A stretch of 64,000 nucleotides of DNA from Obelidium mucronatum. Taxonomy: Eukaryota; Chytridiomycota; Chytridiomycetes; Chytridiales; Chytriomycetaceae. Below, piece by piece: positions 32,234 to 43,696 of this stretch. The notes under the pieces were generated by a model that was not told the origin of the DNA, did not search any database, and worked only from the letters and a program-made list of their open reading frames with translations. The first letter of the stretch is position 1. Every line of letters begins with the position of its first letter. Location: positions 62,001 through 126,000 of the forward strand of contig JAIVFH010000067.1 of the NCBI GenBank assembly GCA_025765595.1, in the 5' to 3' direction. The position numbers and the translations under genes are program-made.

Positions 32234-33406
32234 CTAAACATCTCCATCGCTCAGTAATGCAGTTCGGTCTTGCGTTCCCGCCGCCGTGTTGCCGCCATTC
32301 ACTGCACCATACCCAGTATAGCTACTTCGCTGATAATACGCACCCCCTACTGTGGCAGAAGAAGGAGAGAGCGTGGGCAATGGTGTAGAGTTCATGTAAG
32401 TAGGAAGAGAAACTCCTCCAGGCTGCGGAACAAAAGTCGGAAATCCATGGAAAAACGACAACGCAGGGGTGCTTTCCAATCGATGAAAATAGGCCGGTCC
32501 TGGAAAGAACTTGTCCAAAACCCCCTGCGAGTACAGGACTCCAGCCAAAATCCCACTCAAATGCCCAAAAAACGAGGAACTCATGAACATGAATTGAGTA
32601 ACAATAAGGAGGAACCACGGAAACATTGCGCCCGGGACTTTCACACCAAAGAAACTGCAGGAATACGGAATTTTTTTTTCAGCATTGTGATTTACGTAAT
32701 ACAAAAGAAATACACTCAACTCTTGCGTCTGCAAATCCCCCTTATTGGCTTCCAAGCTGATTAAAGCAAATATCACTCCAGATAGTCCCGCAACACAACC
32801 TGTCCATAGTCCCTTGAATAGAATACCAGCAACAAACGTCAGGGCAATGTAAATAATGGACGTCGTGGCACACAATAGCAAAATAATGTGAAGCAATGGA
32901 TATGTTCCCATGTTGCGTTCTTGGTATCCTGCAAAAGGGGCGAATGCAAGCATATTGAAGAGCAGGTGGAACCAGCCTGCGCACACGCGACAGTCAGGAC
33001 ACGCCGTAAACCCCCCCAAAAACACAAGCGGTTACCGGTATGCAGAAAGTGACTCATGAACAGCGTGTAAACTGTGTGTGTGTGTGTGTGTGTGTGTGAG
33101 TGTGAGTGTGAGTGTGAGTGTTCACAATGCTTGTCCACTCACGTTGGCTGAACGGCGCGCCCAGCCACGCGGCGCCCGACAGACAGCCCGGCACCGTCAC
33201 GACCGTGTTGAACACCTGCAGCCCCGTGCAGACGCCAACCACAAGGCCGCCGCCCAGCGGCATCTTGCCGTCTGTTGGTTTAGTTTTCGTGTGCGCTGTT
33301 AGCTGCCATCCACACACGCGCGTATGCCGATATACCCACACCACTGCAGAACACCGGCTGCTGCTGCCGATCCAAGGTCGCGTGCGCGTTGAAGTCCTGA
33401 CGCCAT
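32234..33406 (-). CDS. Rhomboid-family intramembrane protease
   Basis: Likely exons 33406-33340, 33271-33143, 33071-33036 and 32976-32234, giving 324 aa as read. Exon 3 codes for only 12 residues (LYTLFMSHFLHT), followed in exon 4 by GWFHLLFNMLAFAPF. The catalytic Ser lies in GLSGVIF and the His in FFGHLSGIL, both in membrane segments. The C-terminus is cytosolic, Pro/Ser/Tyr-rich. The first exon end is uncertain: a second donor at 33354 keeps the frame. A 66-base segment in exon 4 (32720-32655, GT...AG) would also splice out in frame, giving 302 aa and a better fit to homologues. The start lies 76 bases from the divergent velvet gene. Confidence 0.85.
33074..33120. repeat. (TG)n / (GAGTGT)n microsatellite inside a rhomboid intron
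   Basis: A TG repeat followed by GAGTGT units fills most of the intron 33142-33072. On the coding strand it reads CA repeats right up to the acceptor CAG. Confidence 0.9.
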
Positions 33407-33482
33407 TATCGAAAAAAAATAAGTGTCTGAATTTATTGACTTATTTTTTTAATTTTTTTTTTATTTTTTGTTGTTAAAATTG
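33407..33482. promoter_or_regulatory. 76-base divergent promoter (rhomboid / velvet)
   Basis: Start codons of two opposite genes are 76 bases apart, and the gap is almost entirely A and T with long T runs. Both 5' UTRs and both core promoters must fit or overlap here. Confidence 0.55.
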
Positions 33483-34625
33483 ATGGACATGGCCCTAAGC
33501 GCCACGGCACAGTTTGAGATTGAAATCCAGTCGGTGAGTTTCGCGCTCCGCTCCGCTGCTTTTTTTCCCCATGCATTATGTTGAGAGGTGCGGCTCATAA
33601 ACCGTCTTGCATAGCATCCGCTTCATGGCCGATCATGTGGAGTGGGCGACAAGGATCGAAGGCCGCTCAATCCGGTATATTTTTTTTTTATTTGTTCTTG
33701 TTGTCGTTGTTACCTACGGTTGGAGGTTTTAATATTAAAAATCAATGTCCTTTTATCCAGGCTCCAATTCTGTCGCTTCAGGTGAAAGAAGGAGGAAAGG
33801 ACCTGCCTCCTGCGTGAGCAAAAAACCATCTGTCTGGATTTGTCACGCTTTAACACCAAAACACCCGACACACACCCACACACACGCTCCCCACTTGTAG
33901 CGAACTATACACGGACTCATTTGTTCTAAGAGTGGAGCTGTGGAATGAAGACGGCACAGAAGCGGTTGTATCACATGCAAACATCCCAACAGAAAAGTCT
34001 ATATTGGCTGGAAACATTTTTTCATCAAGCATGGTCTTGAGAGATCAGAATGGGATCCCTGGAATATATTTCATCTTTGTGAGTTGAAAAAAAAACACGC
34101 AACCAAAGGACGAAGAGAAAAAGTATTTTTCGTGTTTGATTGGAAGTGATTGGTGGTGCGTCACATCTTGTTGCATGCATGCGGGATAAATCCACGTCGT
34201 TACATTATCGATTGGTTGTTGTTGTATTTTGATCTTTTTTTTATGACTTAGAGCGATCTCAGTGTCCGTATTCATGGAACATTCCGCTTAAAATTCTATT
34301 TGTACAACATGATGGCTGAGACGGGAATCTTAAATCGCGGGAAAATGAGTGTAATTACAAGCATCATGAGCAACCCGTTCACTATTTATAGCAGCAAAAG
34401 TTTTCCTGGAACGGTCATGCCAAGCGAACTTGTCACAGCTGTATGTTGTTTATTATTTTTATTATTAACCTTTTTTTCTTCTTTTTTTAAACTCGAGTGA
34501 GTATTAATTAAACGCCCCTGCCTCATTTTTTTTTCCAGTTCATTGAGCAAGGAATCCGTATGCCCAACCGAAAGAAAGGTTCTTGGGATAACGACGATGG
34601 TTCTGATGATGAGGTTGACAATTGA
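33483..34625 (+). CDS. Small velvet-domain regulator
   Basis: Exons 33483-33533, 33615-33674, 33761-33813, 33901-34078, 34252-34440 and 34539-34625 give 205 aa. The velvet signature is clear: SCGVGDKDRRPLNPAPILSL, then YTDSFVLRVELW, SILAGNIFSSSMVL, and GIYFIFSDLSVRIHGTFRL. Velvet proteins form homo- and heterodimers that bind DNA with a fold related to NF-kappaB and control development and secondary metabolism. This one is little more than the domain, nearest in size to short VelB/VosA types, with an acidic tail (DNDDGSDDEVD). Six exons in 1.1 kb include two of 51 and 53 bases. Confidence 0.92.
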
Positions 34626-34657
34626 AAGACTGCCAACCTCTTTGCTAAAAAACCGAA

Positions 34658-34660
34658 TTT

Positions 34661-34694
<34 letters not shown>
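34658..34694 (+). repeat. T10-A27 tract after the velvet gene
   Basis: Ten T directly followed by 27 A lie 33 bases after the velvet stop codon. The A run could be a slippage-expanded element; the T-A junction is self-complementary. Confidence 0.9.
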
Positions 34695-34776
34695 CCAAAA
34701 AATAAAAACTCAAAATACAGCAAGACAACTTTTGTACAGTCAAGACTACATCTCGATTTATTAATATGTTTTTTTT

Positions 34777-37700
34777 TTATTCATCCCCAGAACTCCATAA
34801 TGGGTGTGGAAGGTGTCCTGTACCATTTAGCGAATCCAACGGTTTATCAACTGACTCGGTTGTTCGCGACGACTCTCCAGCAACAGGAGCATTGTTTTGT
34901 ACTAAACCAGCAGTGATAGTGCCATGAGATTTCAAATCCATGTCGCTCATTTTACTCTCCACAGTCTTTGCCAGCCTCTCCTGTAACGTCAATCTACCAG
35001 ATCCAGTAGTAGCAGTAGTAGTACCAGAAGAATTAGAAGCACCAGTAACCACCTGCCGGGGCGGAGGTGTACTTGGTTTCTTTGAACCATCAAAACCAGA
35101 GCTACTCCCATCAATCGACGAGCTCGATTTAGAGCCCATCTGATTTCTAACCAAAGGATCAATAGGAACACTTGTCTGCTGGTGCTGCTGTTGTTGTTGA
35201 CTACTCGATCCCCAAACCCCGCCCAGAGACCACGTATTTGAAGCCAACGAGGCAAAAGTTGAAACTTGAGTGGCAGTACTTGTCAAAGTCGATTGCCAAG
35301 ACAACGAATTTCCACCACCACCACCAGTGGCACTTTCTGAAGGTCCGGCTGCACGACCACCACCACCACCACCCGATGAATCCGTTTCATCGTCTAAATC
35401 CCCCACAGTCAGTTGAGCACCCGGCCTGTTCCCACTGCCACACATTGATGAAACAAAGGCTGCTGAAATCGGTTTGATTTCTCCATGTGAGTCGTTGCTT
35501 GGGTCGTGGAACTGAGACGTGGGGTCAGTGTGGCCCACATACAGGCCCATCCAATATCGGGTACTTTCAGGCGATGGGAATAAAACGTCTCCATCCGTAT
35601 ATATTTGATAGGGTGATGAAGTTGTTGATGATGATGGTGCCAAAATGGTTTCAGTTTGCTGGAGAGGCTTTTCTTTTCGATTTTCAGGTGCAATGTAGAG
35701 GGGGTTCAAGAAATCTTTCTTGTGTGTCAGAAAGTGGTCCCATACTGAATAAGCAGCTTTAGAAACAGTTACAGGTCCTCCTGTTGGGTTGAGGCTATTT
35801 GAGCTTTTGAATAGGAAGGTGGTGCGTTCCTTTTCATTGTTGAATAGAAAGGTTCCAAATTGGCAGCTATATAGATGACTATTCAAAGCCAGAAGATACT
35901 TTTCAGAAAACTCAAAATGCGATGGAAATTGAGTCCATAGCTGGTAAACGCAGTCCAAGAACTGCGTAAAGATGGGGGATACTTCATGTGAGGCCAAAAA
36001 AGTTGGATGGACAAGTTCAATAGACCCCTGCGGTCCTCCGCCGGCAAGATGTCCATGGGGTCCGTTCAATCGAGTTCCTTGAGACCGACTTGACGAGTTG
36101 TTGGTACCCTGCTTCAACAAATTTTTGGCAGCGCTAGTAAACGAATATTGCATCGTCTTGCTCGCCGCGTGAATCTGCGAACCAACAGAAGGACCCATCC
36201 CTTCTCTGTTTGGCTTCGAAAGAAGACCCAAGCGGTCCCGGAACTTGAACCCAAAAGACATCCACTCCTTTTCAATTAGAGTTTGAAATCCTTCAATTGT
36301 TCGATAATACGGATCAAGACATAGCTCGGATAACGAGCACAATTGTGCAGTCCGATCCCAACCATCGCTGAAAAAAAAAAAAACCATCAATGAAAAAAAA
36401 AGAAACCCAACTGGTATTCAAAAACCTGCAATGAACAAGGGCGTGAGTATTGTATGAGTGAACACTCTTGACAATCAACAAAGTGCCATCCAAAACAGTC
36501 CTGATGTGATTTAGCCAACCAGAGCGATCCATACCAGCTCTCAATGAAGCACCCGTATCTCCAGACAGAGAAGCTTTGAAATAAGCACTGTTTAGAGGAA
36601 GAAAAGGAAGACACGTCCAATACAAAAACAAGAAGGAAATATTACCTTCCATCAATTTGTTGATGCTATCTCGCATGACATGAATATTTTGAATACCTAG
36701 CAAGACAACTTTGCAATCCCGATAATTGTCAGTACTTTCAACTCCTGCACCTAGTGCTGTTTGGCCCATAACATTGGCAGAAGGTCGGGCATCAATGATC
36801 AAATGTGATTGTCCCTTCGTTGGAGGGACACGACCAGTTGAAAAGACACTTTCAACCAGCTTTTCATCTTGAATAGATCGGTTCTGTTTGAGTCCAACGA
36901 GAGGCTGGGAACACCTAGTGATAGTGACCTGACCCCCCAGAGAGAAACATCATTAATTTACCAGCAGAGGAGAATACATTAAAAACTCAAACCATGTTTG
37001 TTCGATGAATGTAGCTTAATGCGGGAATTCTGGCTTTACTTCTGAATTTACCGGCATGTTTCAAGACATTATCGCTGATTCTTGAAGGAACAGCCAAAAC
37101 TCTTGGATATGTGGGACAAAACTAGGGCATCGTTGGAACGAAATTAAATGCCAAAACACCGGCTTGAAAAGATGGAGCCAAATAAATACCCCAAAGTCCT
37201 TATTGATGGTGGTTATCCGCCATGCATCAGTTCTGAAGCCCAAACCCATTCGCCTAAATTCAACTTCTGCATCATACGACCACCCCACACTCGAGGTTAA
37301 CTTTTCTGTAGGTTCATAAAAAAATGCTTGAAGCTGATCGACAGAGGCTGGATGATTGATTTTTTGTAAACATGTCGTTTGATTGCGGATATTGAAGAAA
37401 AAGCTTCACATGTGTTGATGAGTCGTTGCAAGTTTCCAAAGATTTCAAGAGAATCAGAATCAGAAGGAATCAGCAGCTTGATTTGAGTGAAGTTGCGTCC
37501 GCAAATGACGATTGGATAGCATCCATCGTGAGTTGGAAAGTGGCGATCTATCGAAAAGATGGACGAATAGGAGATCTAATGACCACAGATTACTCCATGA
37601 AACAATTCTGTTTTGCTTGGAGACGTACCCAGTGTTCCCGTTTTCCAAAGTCTTCAATTGATGCAAAAGTTAAGACCAAATGGTGCCTGGTCAGAGCCAG

Positions 37701-37820
37701 CGAGGCTGCTACATTTGCAAGCCCCTTCTTAACAAAAACGAGATCGACCTGAGTTTCGTTCGTAAGCGGAATAATGCGCAAGATGGTAAAAACAGCAAGA
37801 ACCTTAAGGGGTGTTTCCAT
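34777..37820 (-). CDS. Myotubularin-related phosphoinositide 3-phosphatase
   Basis: Exons 37820-37629, 37575-37410, 37347-37190, 37121-36993, 36928-36646, 36573-36426 and 36367-34777 give 888 aa. A PH-GRAM-like domain (SLALTRHHLVLTF...SIFSIDRHFP...CYPIVICGRNF) is followed by the myotubularin core: EFRRMG, FCPTYPRVLAVP, RIPALSYIHR, CSQPLVGL and SVHSYNTHALVHCSDGWDRT. The CX5R loop CSDGWDR is intact, so an active enzyme acting on PI3P or PI(3,5)P2 at endosomes is expected. The last 280 residues are Ser/Thr/Gly-rich and low in complexity. A non-ATG longer frame starts upstream; ATG 37820 is the first methionine. It converges with the velvet gene. Confidence 0.94.
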
Positions 37821-37910
37821 TTTCGAAGAGAAAAAGTAAGTAGACAGTAAGTAAAAGAGGATTGAAGGAGCCAATTATTTATCATTAATATTTATTAGAC
37901 CCGAGCTGCT

Positions 37911-38677
37911 TTAGCTATTGTTGTTGTTGTTGTTGTTGTTGTTGAAGAAGTTGGGGATCGCTGTTGGAATAAAGCGTTCAAATCCATGACTTCCCTTCGA
38001 CAGTTCATAGCCAGATGCCTTCTTCTCAGGCTTTAATGCGGGCGAACTTAAGTTTTTGGACGGAAACATGGCTTCAAGATCGCGAACACTCATTCCTTCG
38101 ACTCCTGCTTCGGTGAGAATATCTTGGATAAGTTGCGAATCACTTGGTTTCTCAGAGGGATCCTCCCGCATAATTTCTGCACGGTTAGCAAAATATCTCT
38201 CATGAAGATCGATGAAGATATCAGCCTTTTTGAGTTCTCCATGGAACACGTCCTCAAGTTGTTCTTGACTTTCATCGTCCTGTAACAGCATGGCAGTTAC
38301 TGTCTTACTTCTTTTCACTACCAGATCGTATGATAGATCATTTTCAGGATCCAAGTCTTGACGAAATGGCAAAGGAGCTACTGGGGAATCACATTGTGAT
38401 TGAATGTCATCATCCTCAGCATCCTGTTCAACCAACTTCAGTAAGATAATAGAATGTACCCTTTTCAGCATACCGAAAATTCCCAACCAAGATCATCACT
38501 TGACGTGTCGTCTTCTTCTTCGTCGTGTTTGCCTTTCTTAGGAACCTTCTTCTTTTCCCCGAGTCCTTCTTTCACTTTCGTTTTAACTGTTTCAAGTAGT
38601 CCGGCGTAAGAGTCGAAGGAGGAGGCACGCCTGAGCTTCCGCGAACCAGCAGTCGTCGCGATGTGATCGGCCATCAT
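37911..38677 (-). CDS. Unrecognised acidic protein with poly-Asn C-terminus
   Basis: Exons 38677-38474 and 38435-37911 give 242 aa. I do not recognise a family. The N-terminus has a basic RKLRRASSFDSYAGLLETVK segment, then a Lys-rich and an Asp/Glu-rich stretch. The middle (LEDVFHGELKKADIFIDLHERYFANR) looks helical. The C-terminus holds ten Asn encoded by a trinucleotide repeat, then Ser and stop. Two ATGs in a row (38677 and 38674) could start the protein. It is divergent from the OPT transporter with 146 bases between starts. A nuclear or scaffold role would be a guess. Confidence 0.75.
37918..37947. repeat. Trinucleotide repeat coding poly-Asn
   Basis: GTT units on the plus strand read AAC on the coding strand and give the Asn run at the C-terminus of the unknown protein. 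Confidence 0.9.
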
Positions 38678-38823
38678 CGTACTGTTTACAATTATCGTTT
38701 GTTTAAGTATTCTTGACAATTCTTCCCTTTCCTTTCTCCGTTTCTTATCTGGTCATGTTGTCCCTCTTGGGCTTGACCAAATAAAAATCAATCGCTTGTG
38801 AGCAATTTGCTGCGGGAGTACAC

Positions 38824-41481
38824 ATGAACGCAGCTGGCGAAGGCGAATGCGGTCCAACCAAGACGATATCCTCATCGTATGATCAGTACAGCGATGAGCC
38901 GGTGGACGAGTGGGACCAGGAGCAGCAGCTGGCGGCTGCCATCTATGAGATCATGTAAGGAGATCGGATGTTGGAAATTGGCCTTGCACTGACACTGGCT
39001 CCAGCGATCCCGTCGTTTCCCGGACGGACGACACATCACTGCCAGTTCTAACTTTTCGAGTGTGGTTCATTGGGCTTCTGTTGGGCACTCTACTCTGTGT
39101 GTCAAACGCAATCTTCTCATTTCGTACCAACGAATTCACAGCAACACCCCTCGTTGCGGTTCTGGTTTCTTACCCACTTGGCCTTCTTATGTCAAAAGTG
39201 CTGCCAAAAGGAGTTCTGAATCCAGGAGATTTCAACTACAAAGAACATGCCTGCATCTATATCTTTGCCTTCGTTATGGGCAATGTACCTTACGGCGTAC
39301 TCAATGTTATATGCCAGCGATACCTTCTCTATCAAAAAATAGACATGCCCCTGAGTGTTTGCTTCGCCTTTGTAGTTGCAACACAGTGTTTGGGACTTGG
39401 AATTGCTGGGTGTTACCGACGGATTCTTGTTCGTCCAGCCGCCATGGTCTTCCCTGAAGTGATTGCCCCCATAGCAATGTTGAATTCATTCCACAAGAAT
39501 GATGACGATTCTTATGATCAGCATCCAATGTCTCGTTTCAAGTTCTTTTGGATTGTTGCCAGCATTATGGCGCTGTATCAGTTCTTTCCGGGTTTTATTG
39601 CTCCAATGTTGGGTGCAGTTTCGGTGTTATGCTGGTTTGTGAAGGATAGGCTTGTGACAGACTTGAATTACCGAACAATGATGATGCTGGGTTCATCTCA
39701 AAGTTTGGGTGGAGTAGGGTTCTTGTCTTTTACGTTTGACTGGTCAGTCATCAGCGCTTTTAATCCAATCACGACTCCCCTGTGGGCGACTCTGAACTTG
39801 TTTTTCGGGTTGTATTTGAGCTTGTGGGTGGCTGTGCCAATTCTGTGGAAAATCAATGCGTTTGGAATGGATCAGCAACTTGGCTCATTGGCTGCAGATG
39901 GACCCAATGGCACAGGAATATTTCCGCTTGGATTCGCTTTAAACGCTGCTGTGCCTTTCGACAAATATGGTGGTCGTGTGAAACCAAGGGAATTTCTGCA
40001 ACGTGATCCCAACGATACATTCTCCATTGTTCTGAATGCGACAAAATACGATTTATCCCAACCCATCCATGTTACGACTTACGCTATGATTGGATACTTT
40101 TGTTCGTTTATGGTCATGTCATCGTCCCTGGTACACGTGTTGCTATGGTACGGCAAGGATGTCTTCAAGCGAATATGTTCTGCCAAACCGGACTCCTTCG
40201 ATGTTCATGCTTCAATGATGGATGTCTATGCGCCTGTACCAGACTGGTGGTATGCGATTGTGTTGTGTCTTTCTGCGACCGCATGCACTATCCTCTGTAC
40301 TGTGGTTCCTGCATTTCGTCTTGATTGGTGGGCAACGCTGTGCGCTGTTCTGTTTGCTTTAGTTATGACTGTGCCCTTGGGTAAGTGTCCTAGTGTGTCT
40401 GCTTCTCATTCTCAAAACCGGCTGTAACAGGGATGATACAAGCCATATCTGGACATAACATTGGCCTCAATATTGTTTCAGAGTTCTTCTTGGGGTATCT
40501 TTGTCCTGGCCGAGTCTCAAGCATTCTGGCATTCAAAACAATTTCTTACCAAGCGCAAAACTTTGCAATTGCCTTAGCCAGTGTTTTCAAGTTTGGAAGC
40601 TATGTCAAGATTCCACCTCGCTCAATGTTTCTCATTGTATTGGTAGCGTCAGTTGTGGGGGCAGTGGCTTCCACCGCTACAGCAATGTTTATATACGAAT
40701 TCTTTGGGTATTTTGAAGTCACGACCAATGCTTTGCAACGAAATGGAGATGACCTCAAACTACGGTGGAAAATAGAAAGACCCAATTTTGCTGAATTTGG
40801 GTGGTCTTGTAAGTTTAGTTAAAAAGATTGTTGCTGTTTCTAAGTATGTTGATTGTTTCACTAGACTATCAATATGCACGCTTGCTTTCTGAGGGTGTGA
40901 TTATGGGTGCCATTGGTCCTGCAAAATTCTTTCAGGATAGCCCTCAGTATTTGTCGATGGTTTATGGACTTGCTGCGGGGTTAGTTCTTCCAATCATTCC
41001 CTGGATTCTCGACCGTATGTACCCCTATGGCTACTGGCATCTGGTCAATATTCCTATCATTGCCGCTTTCCCTGCGAAACCAAACGCCATGCGGAGCGAC
41101 CTAATCACACCACTGCTCGTGGCCATCATTGTGAACTACTTTGTAAAAAAATATAGACCTTTCTGGTGGAGGAAATATGCGTATGTTTTGTCTGCCGGGT
41201 TTGATACGGGAGCGTCATTCACTCTGCTGATCCTGTTTTTAATCTTGCTCTGTTTTCGGGGAATATGGAACACGACTGTACGGATGCCGTATTGGATTTT
41301 GAATCCAGCAGATATGGACGGCTGTGCACCGTGGTTCTATTTGACATGCAAACAATGTCAGAAGTGGGACTCTTCGGTGTTGGGTGGGAATAAGCCAAGA
41401 AGCAGTAATGGGACGAGGGATTGGCCTAGCGCCCCTGGCTGTGAATTTTTTCAAGCAGGTCGGCAATGGCCTGATTCGTGA
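38824..41481 (+). CDS. Oligopeptide transporter (OPT family)
   Basis: Exons 38824-38954, 39005-40380, 40431-40808 and 40865-41481 give 833 aa. After an acidic cytosolic N-terminus (DEPVDEWDQEQQLAAAIYEI) come many membrane segments with OPT landmarks: TFRVWFIGLLLG, FSFRTNEF, GPFNYKEH-like GDFNYKEHACIYI, SQSLGGVGFLSFTFDWS, NIGLNIVSEF, GYLCPGRVSS and GAIGPAKFF. OPT proteins import tetra- and pentapeptides, glutathione or metal chelates with protons at the plasma membrane. The length and order match fungal OPTs, and all four exons join in phase. It converges with the GH47 gene, 57 bases between stops. Confidence 0.94.
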
Positions 41482-41538
41482 GAATTCTGGAGGTGTTGAA
41501 ATGTCAAATATTGAATCGCCTTTTTACTTAATTTTTGT

Positions 41539-43656
41539 TCAACCTCCGTCTATTTCGACCCCAAATGATTTTCCACCACCATACCCAGCGGCTGCCTCTA
41601 ACCTTCGCCGTTCTTGCAGCTCTTGTGATACGGACCCTATTTTTCCAACCGGAGTCAAAAATGACGTGGGTAACGGAACAAGTTTCAATAGATCGGCACG
41701 ACGGCCGTGCCCCCGAACTGACAAAATATGCGCTTCCGTATTGAAGACGTACTTTTCAAGTGGGATTGTATCGTCGTCTGTGAACAATCTACGAAACAGT
41801 TATCAAAACAGCAATGGCGGCGTTGCCAAAACCAAAGCCAAAGAAGAAGACCCTTACAAATAGAGGTACTTGAGCGTTTCGGCAATAAAAAAAGATTCCT
41901 GTTTATCCCAAGGCGCTGACTTTACGTTGTCAACGTCTTGAAGTCCGTGATAGCCTGCTTCGTCCAAACAATATTTTTGGATACTTTGGACAATAGACCA
42001 TCCGCGCTCTCGATAAATCGGATCATGCGTCAGTCTCCACATATAAAAGAGACTTTCGACAGTTTCAGGTCTGTTGGAAAATATAGTATAAATTATGATG
42101 GCCAAGAATGGAGTTCTACCTTAATTTGTAGGAAGGGTCATCTGGCGCCAGAGTTTCTCCATCAACAACATCAGCGCCAATTCCTGTAGCAGTTTTTTTG
42201 TACATGGACCAACAAGTCTCTGTCAACTGGGCACCTAATTTGAAGTTCTGTTCCCAGTGATCCCTGTTTTTTCCCGCCATTCCCCCAAGAGCAAACATTC
42301 CTCCAGCAAAGCAAGCCTGAAGGTTCAAGGATTAAATATTATGGATTAAACAGCGTCTACAGAGTGACTTACTAAATGTGGAAACTTTCCTCTATAATTT
42401 GATATGAAAGTATCCCCGTTCTTGGAAATATCTACAACCGGAATATACACATGGGACTTGTCGTCCGAAACTTTAACCATATAATTTGCAATTGAAAACG
42501 CCGCTGTCTTAAAGTATTCATAGTACTTTTCGTCTCCAGTAGCCATCCAGACCTTCAGCAAGTATTCATAATACGAATCAGCCATGCCTCCAATCTGAAA
42601 AGACCATCCTGCAAAGTTTTTAATCAAGTTGTTGATAAAGATTAGCAAAAAGAAAACCTGGTGCATTTAGCGACACTGTATCCAACCAATCCGGAAACAA
42701 CCCAGGAACATTTTGTTTCATGCTTTGCATTTGCTCGTAAACATATAGTGCCTGAATTTATGTAGTCTAAGATGGTGGTTCCAATCCCCAATGACTCACA
42801 GCGTTTTGGTATTTTGGGTCTCCAGTTACATCGCTCAGATACTGAAATTCAAGCTGAAGGGTTCCGGCGGCTGCTAGCCCCACACCATTGAATCCCCCAT
42901 TATAATCGTATGATACACCGCTTTAAAGCAAAATTAGCTTCGCAATCCCGATTGGAAACACGAAACACTCACGACGACAGATTAAGAAAGTTCAAAGGAA
43001 TGCCATTCGCAGTATCAAATGCAGGCATGATAAGATCTGCAAGTTCCACACACTTTTTGAGCAGCCGTGGGTCTCCATCTAACTCATATGCGCCCAATAA
43101 TCCACCAACAACTCGAATTGTGGTTTCAAAGACGCTGATCCGATCAGTTATCTTTGAGAAATCCAATTGCTTCAGAATGAGTTCTTTTGCGGCATTATAT
43201 TCGTCCTTGAGGCCGAGAACAAAGAGAGTGTCGAGAGAATCAACTGGTGTATTGAGCATTCGGCTTCCAGACTTGTACCAATCATGTCCCATCTTAGAAA
43301 CCGGTTTCAAATCATCGTGACCGTATGCATATTGTGCATAACCGGACCAGGCATGTCGTGCCATCTTATCACAAGGATGTTAAATCATGAAGTTGCGTTT
43401 GATCTGCACACACCTCCTTGACGGTGCTCGCCTTCTTCTCATCCCAAGATCCCCTCTGATCAAATGCGATCAATGGCTTTAGATTAAGTCCAACAACTGC
43501 CGCCCCAATCGTTGTGCTCTTAGAGTTGATCGCCTTTGCGTTCAAAGGAACCGAAGCAAAACGCCACAGCCGCAAAAGAGTTGCTGCGACGGCGGCGGCA
43601 AATAAAACAAGCGACAGAATGACGCGAAGACGGCGAAGACTGGGAAACACTGCCAT
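41539..43656 (-). CDS. GH47 class I alpha-1,2-mannosidase (type II membrane protein)
   Basis: Exons 43656-43414, 43364-42973, 42920-42800, 42751-42658, 42608-42373, 42316-42120, 42070-41858 and 41788-41539 give 581 aa. A short basic N-terminus precedes one membrane anchor ([16 protein letters not shown]). The catalytic (alpha/alpha)7 domain shows [59 protein letters not shown] [28 protein letters not shown] and VFNTEAHIL. Enzymes of this type trim Man9GlcNAc2 in the ER or Golgi. The final exon carrying the Ca2+-binding TEAH motif is only reached by splicing at 41858/41788; without it the frame stops early. A Gly-rich tail ends the protein. It starts 40 bases after the Enp2 gene ends. Confidence 0.95.
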
Positions 43657-43696
43657 CGCTCACAGTCGGCTTTATTTTACTTTTAATTAAAAAACT

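Noticed and set aside
34658..34694. T10-A27 as a retroposed mRNA tail
   Set aside because: No target-site duplication or gene-like sequence is attached; a slippage tract in a 3' flank is simpler.
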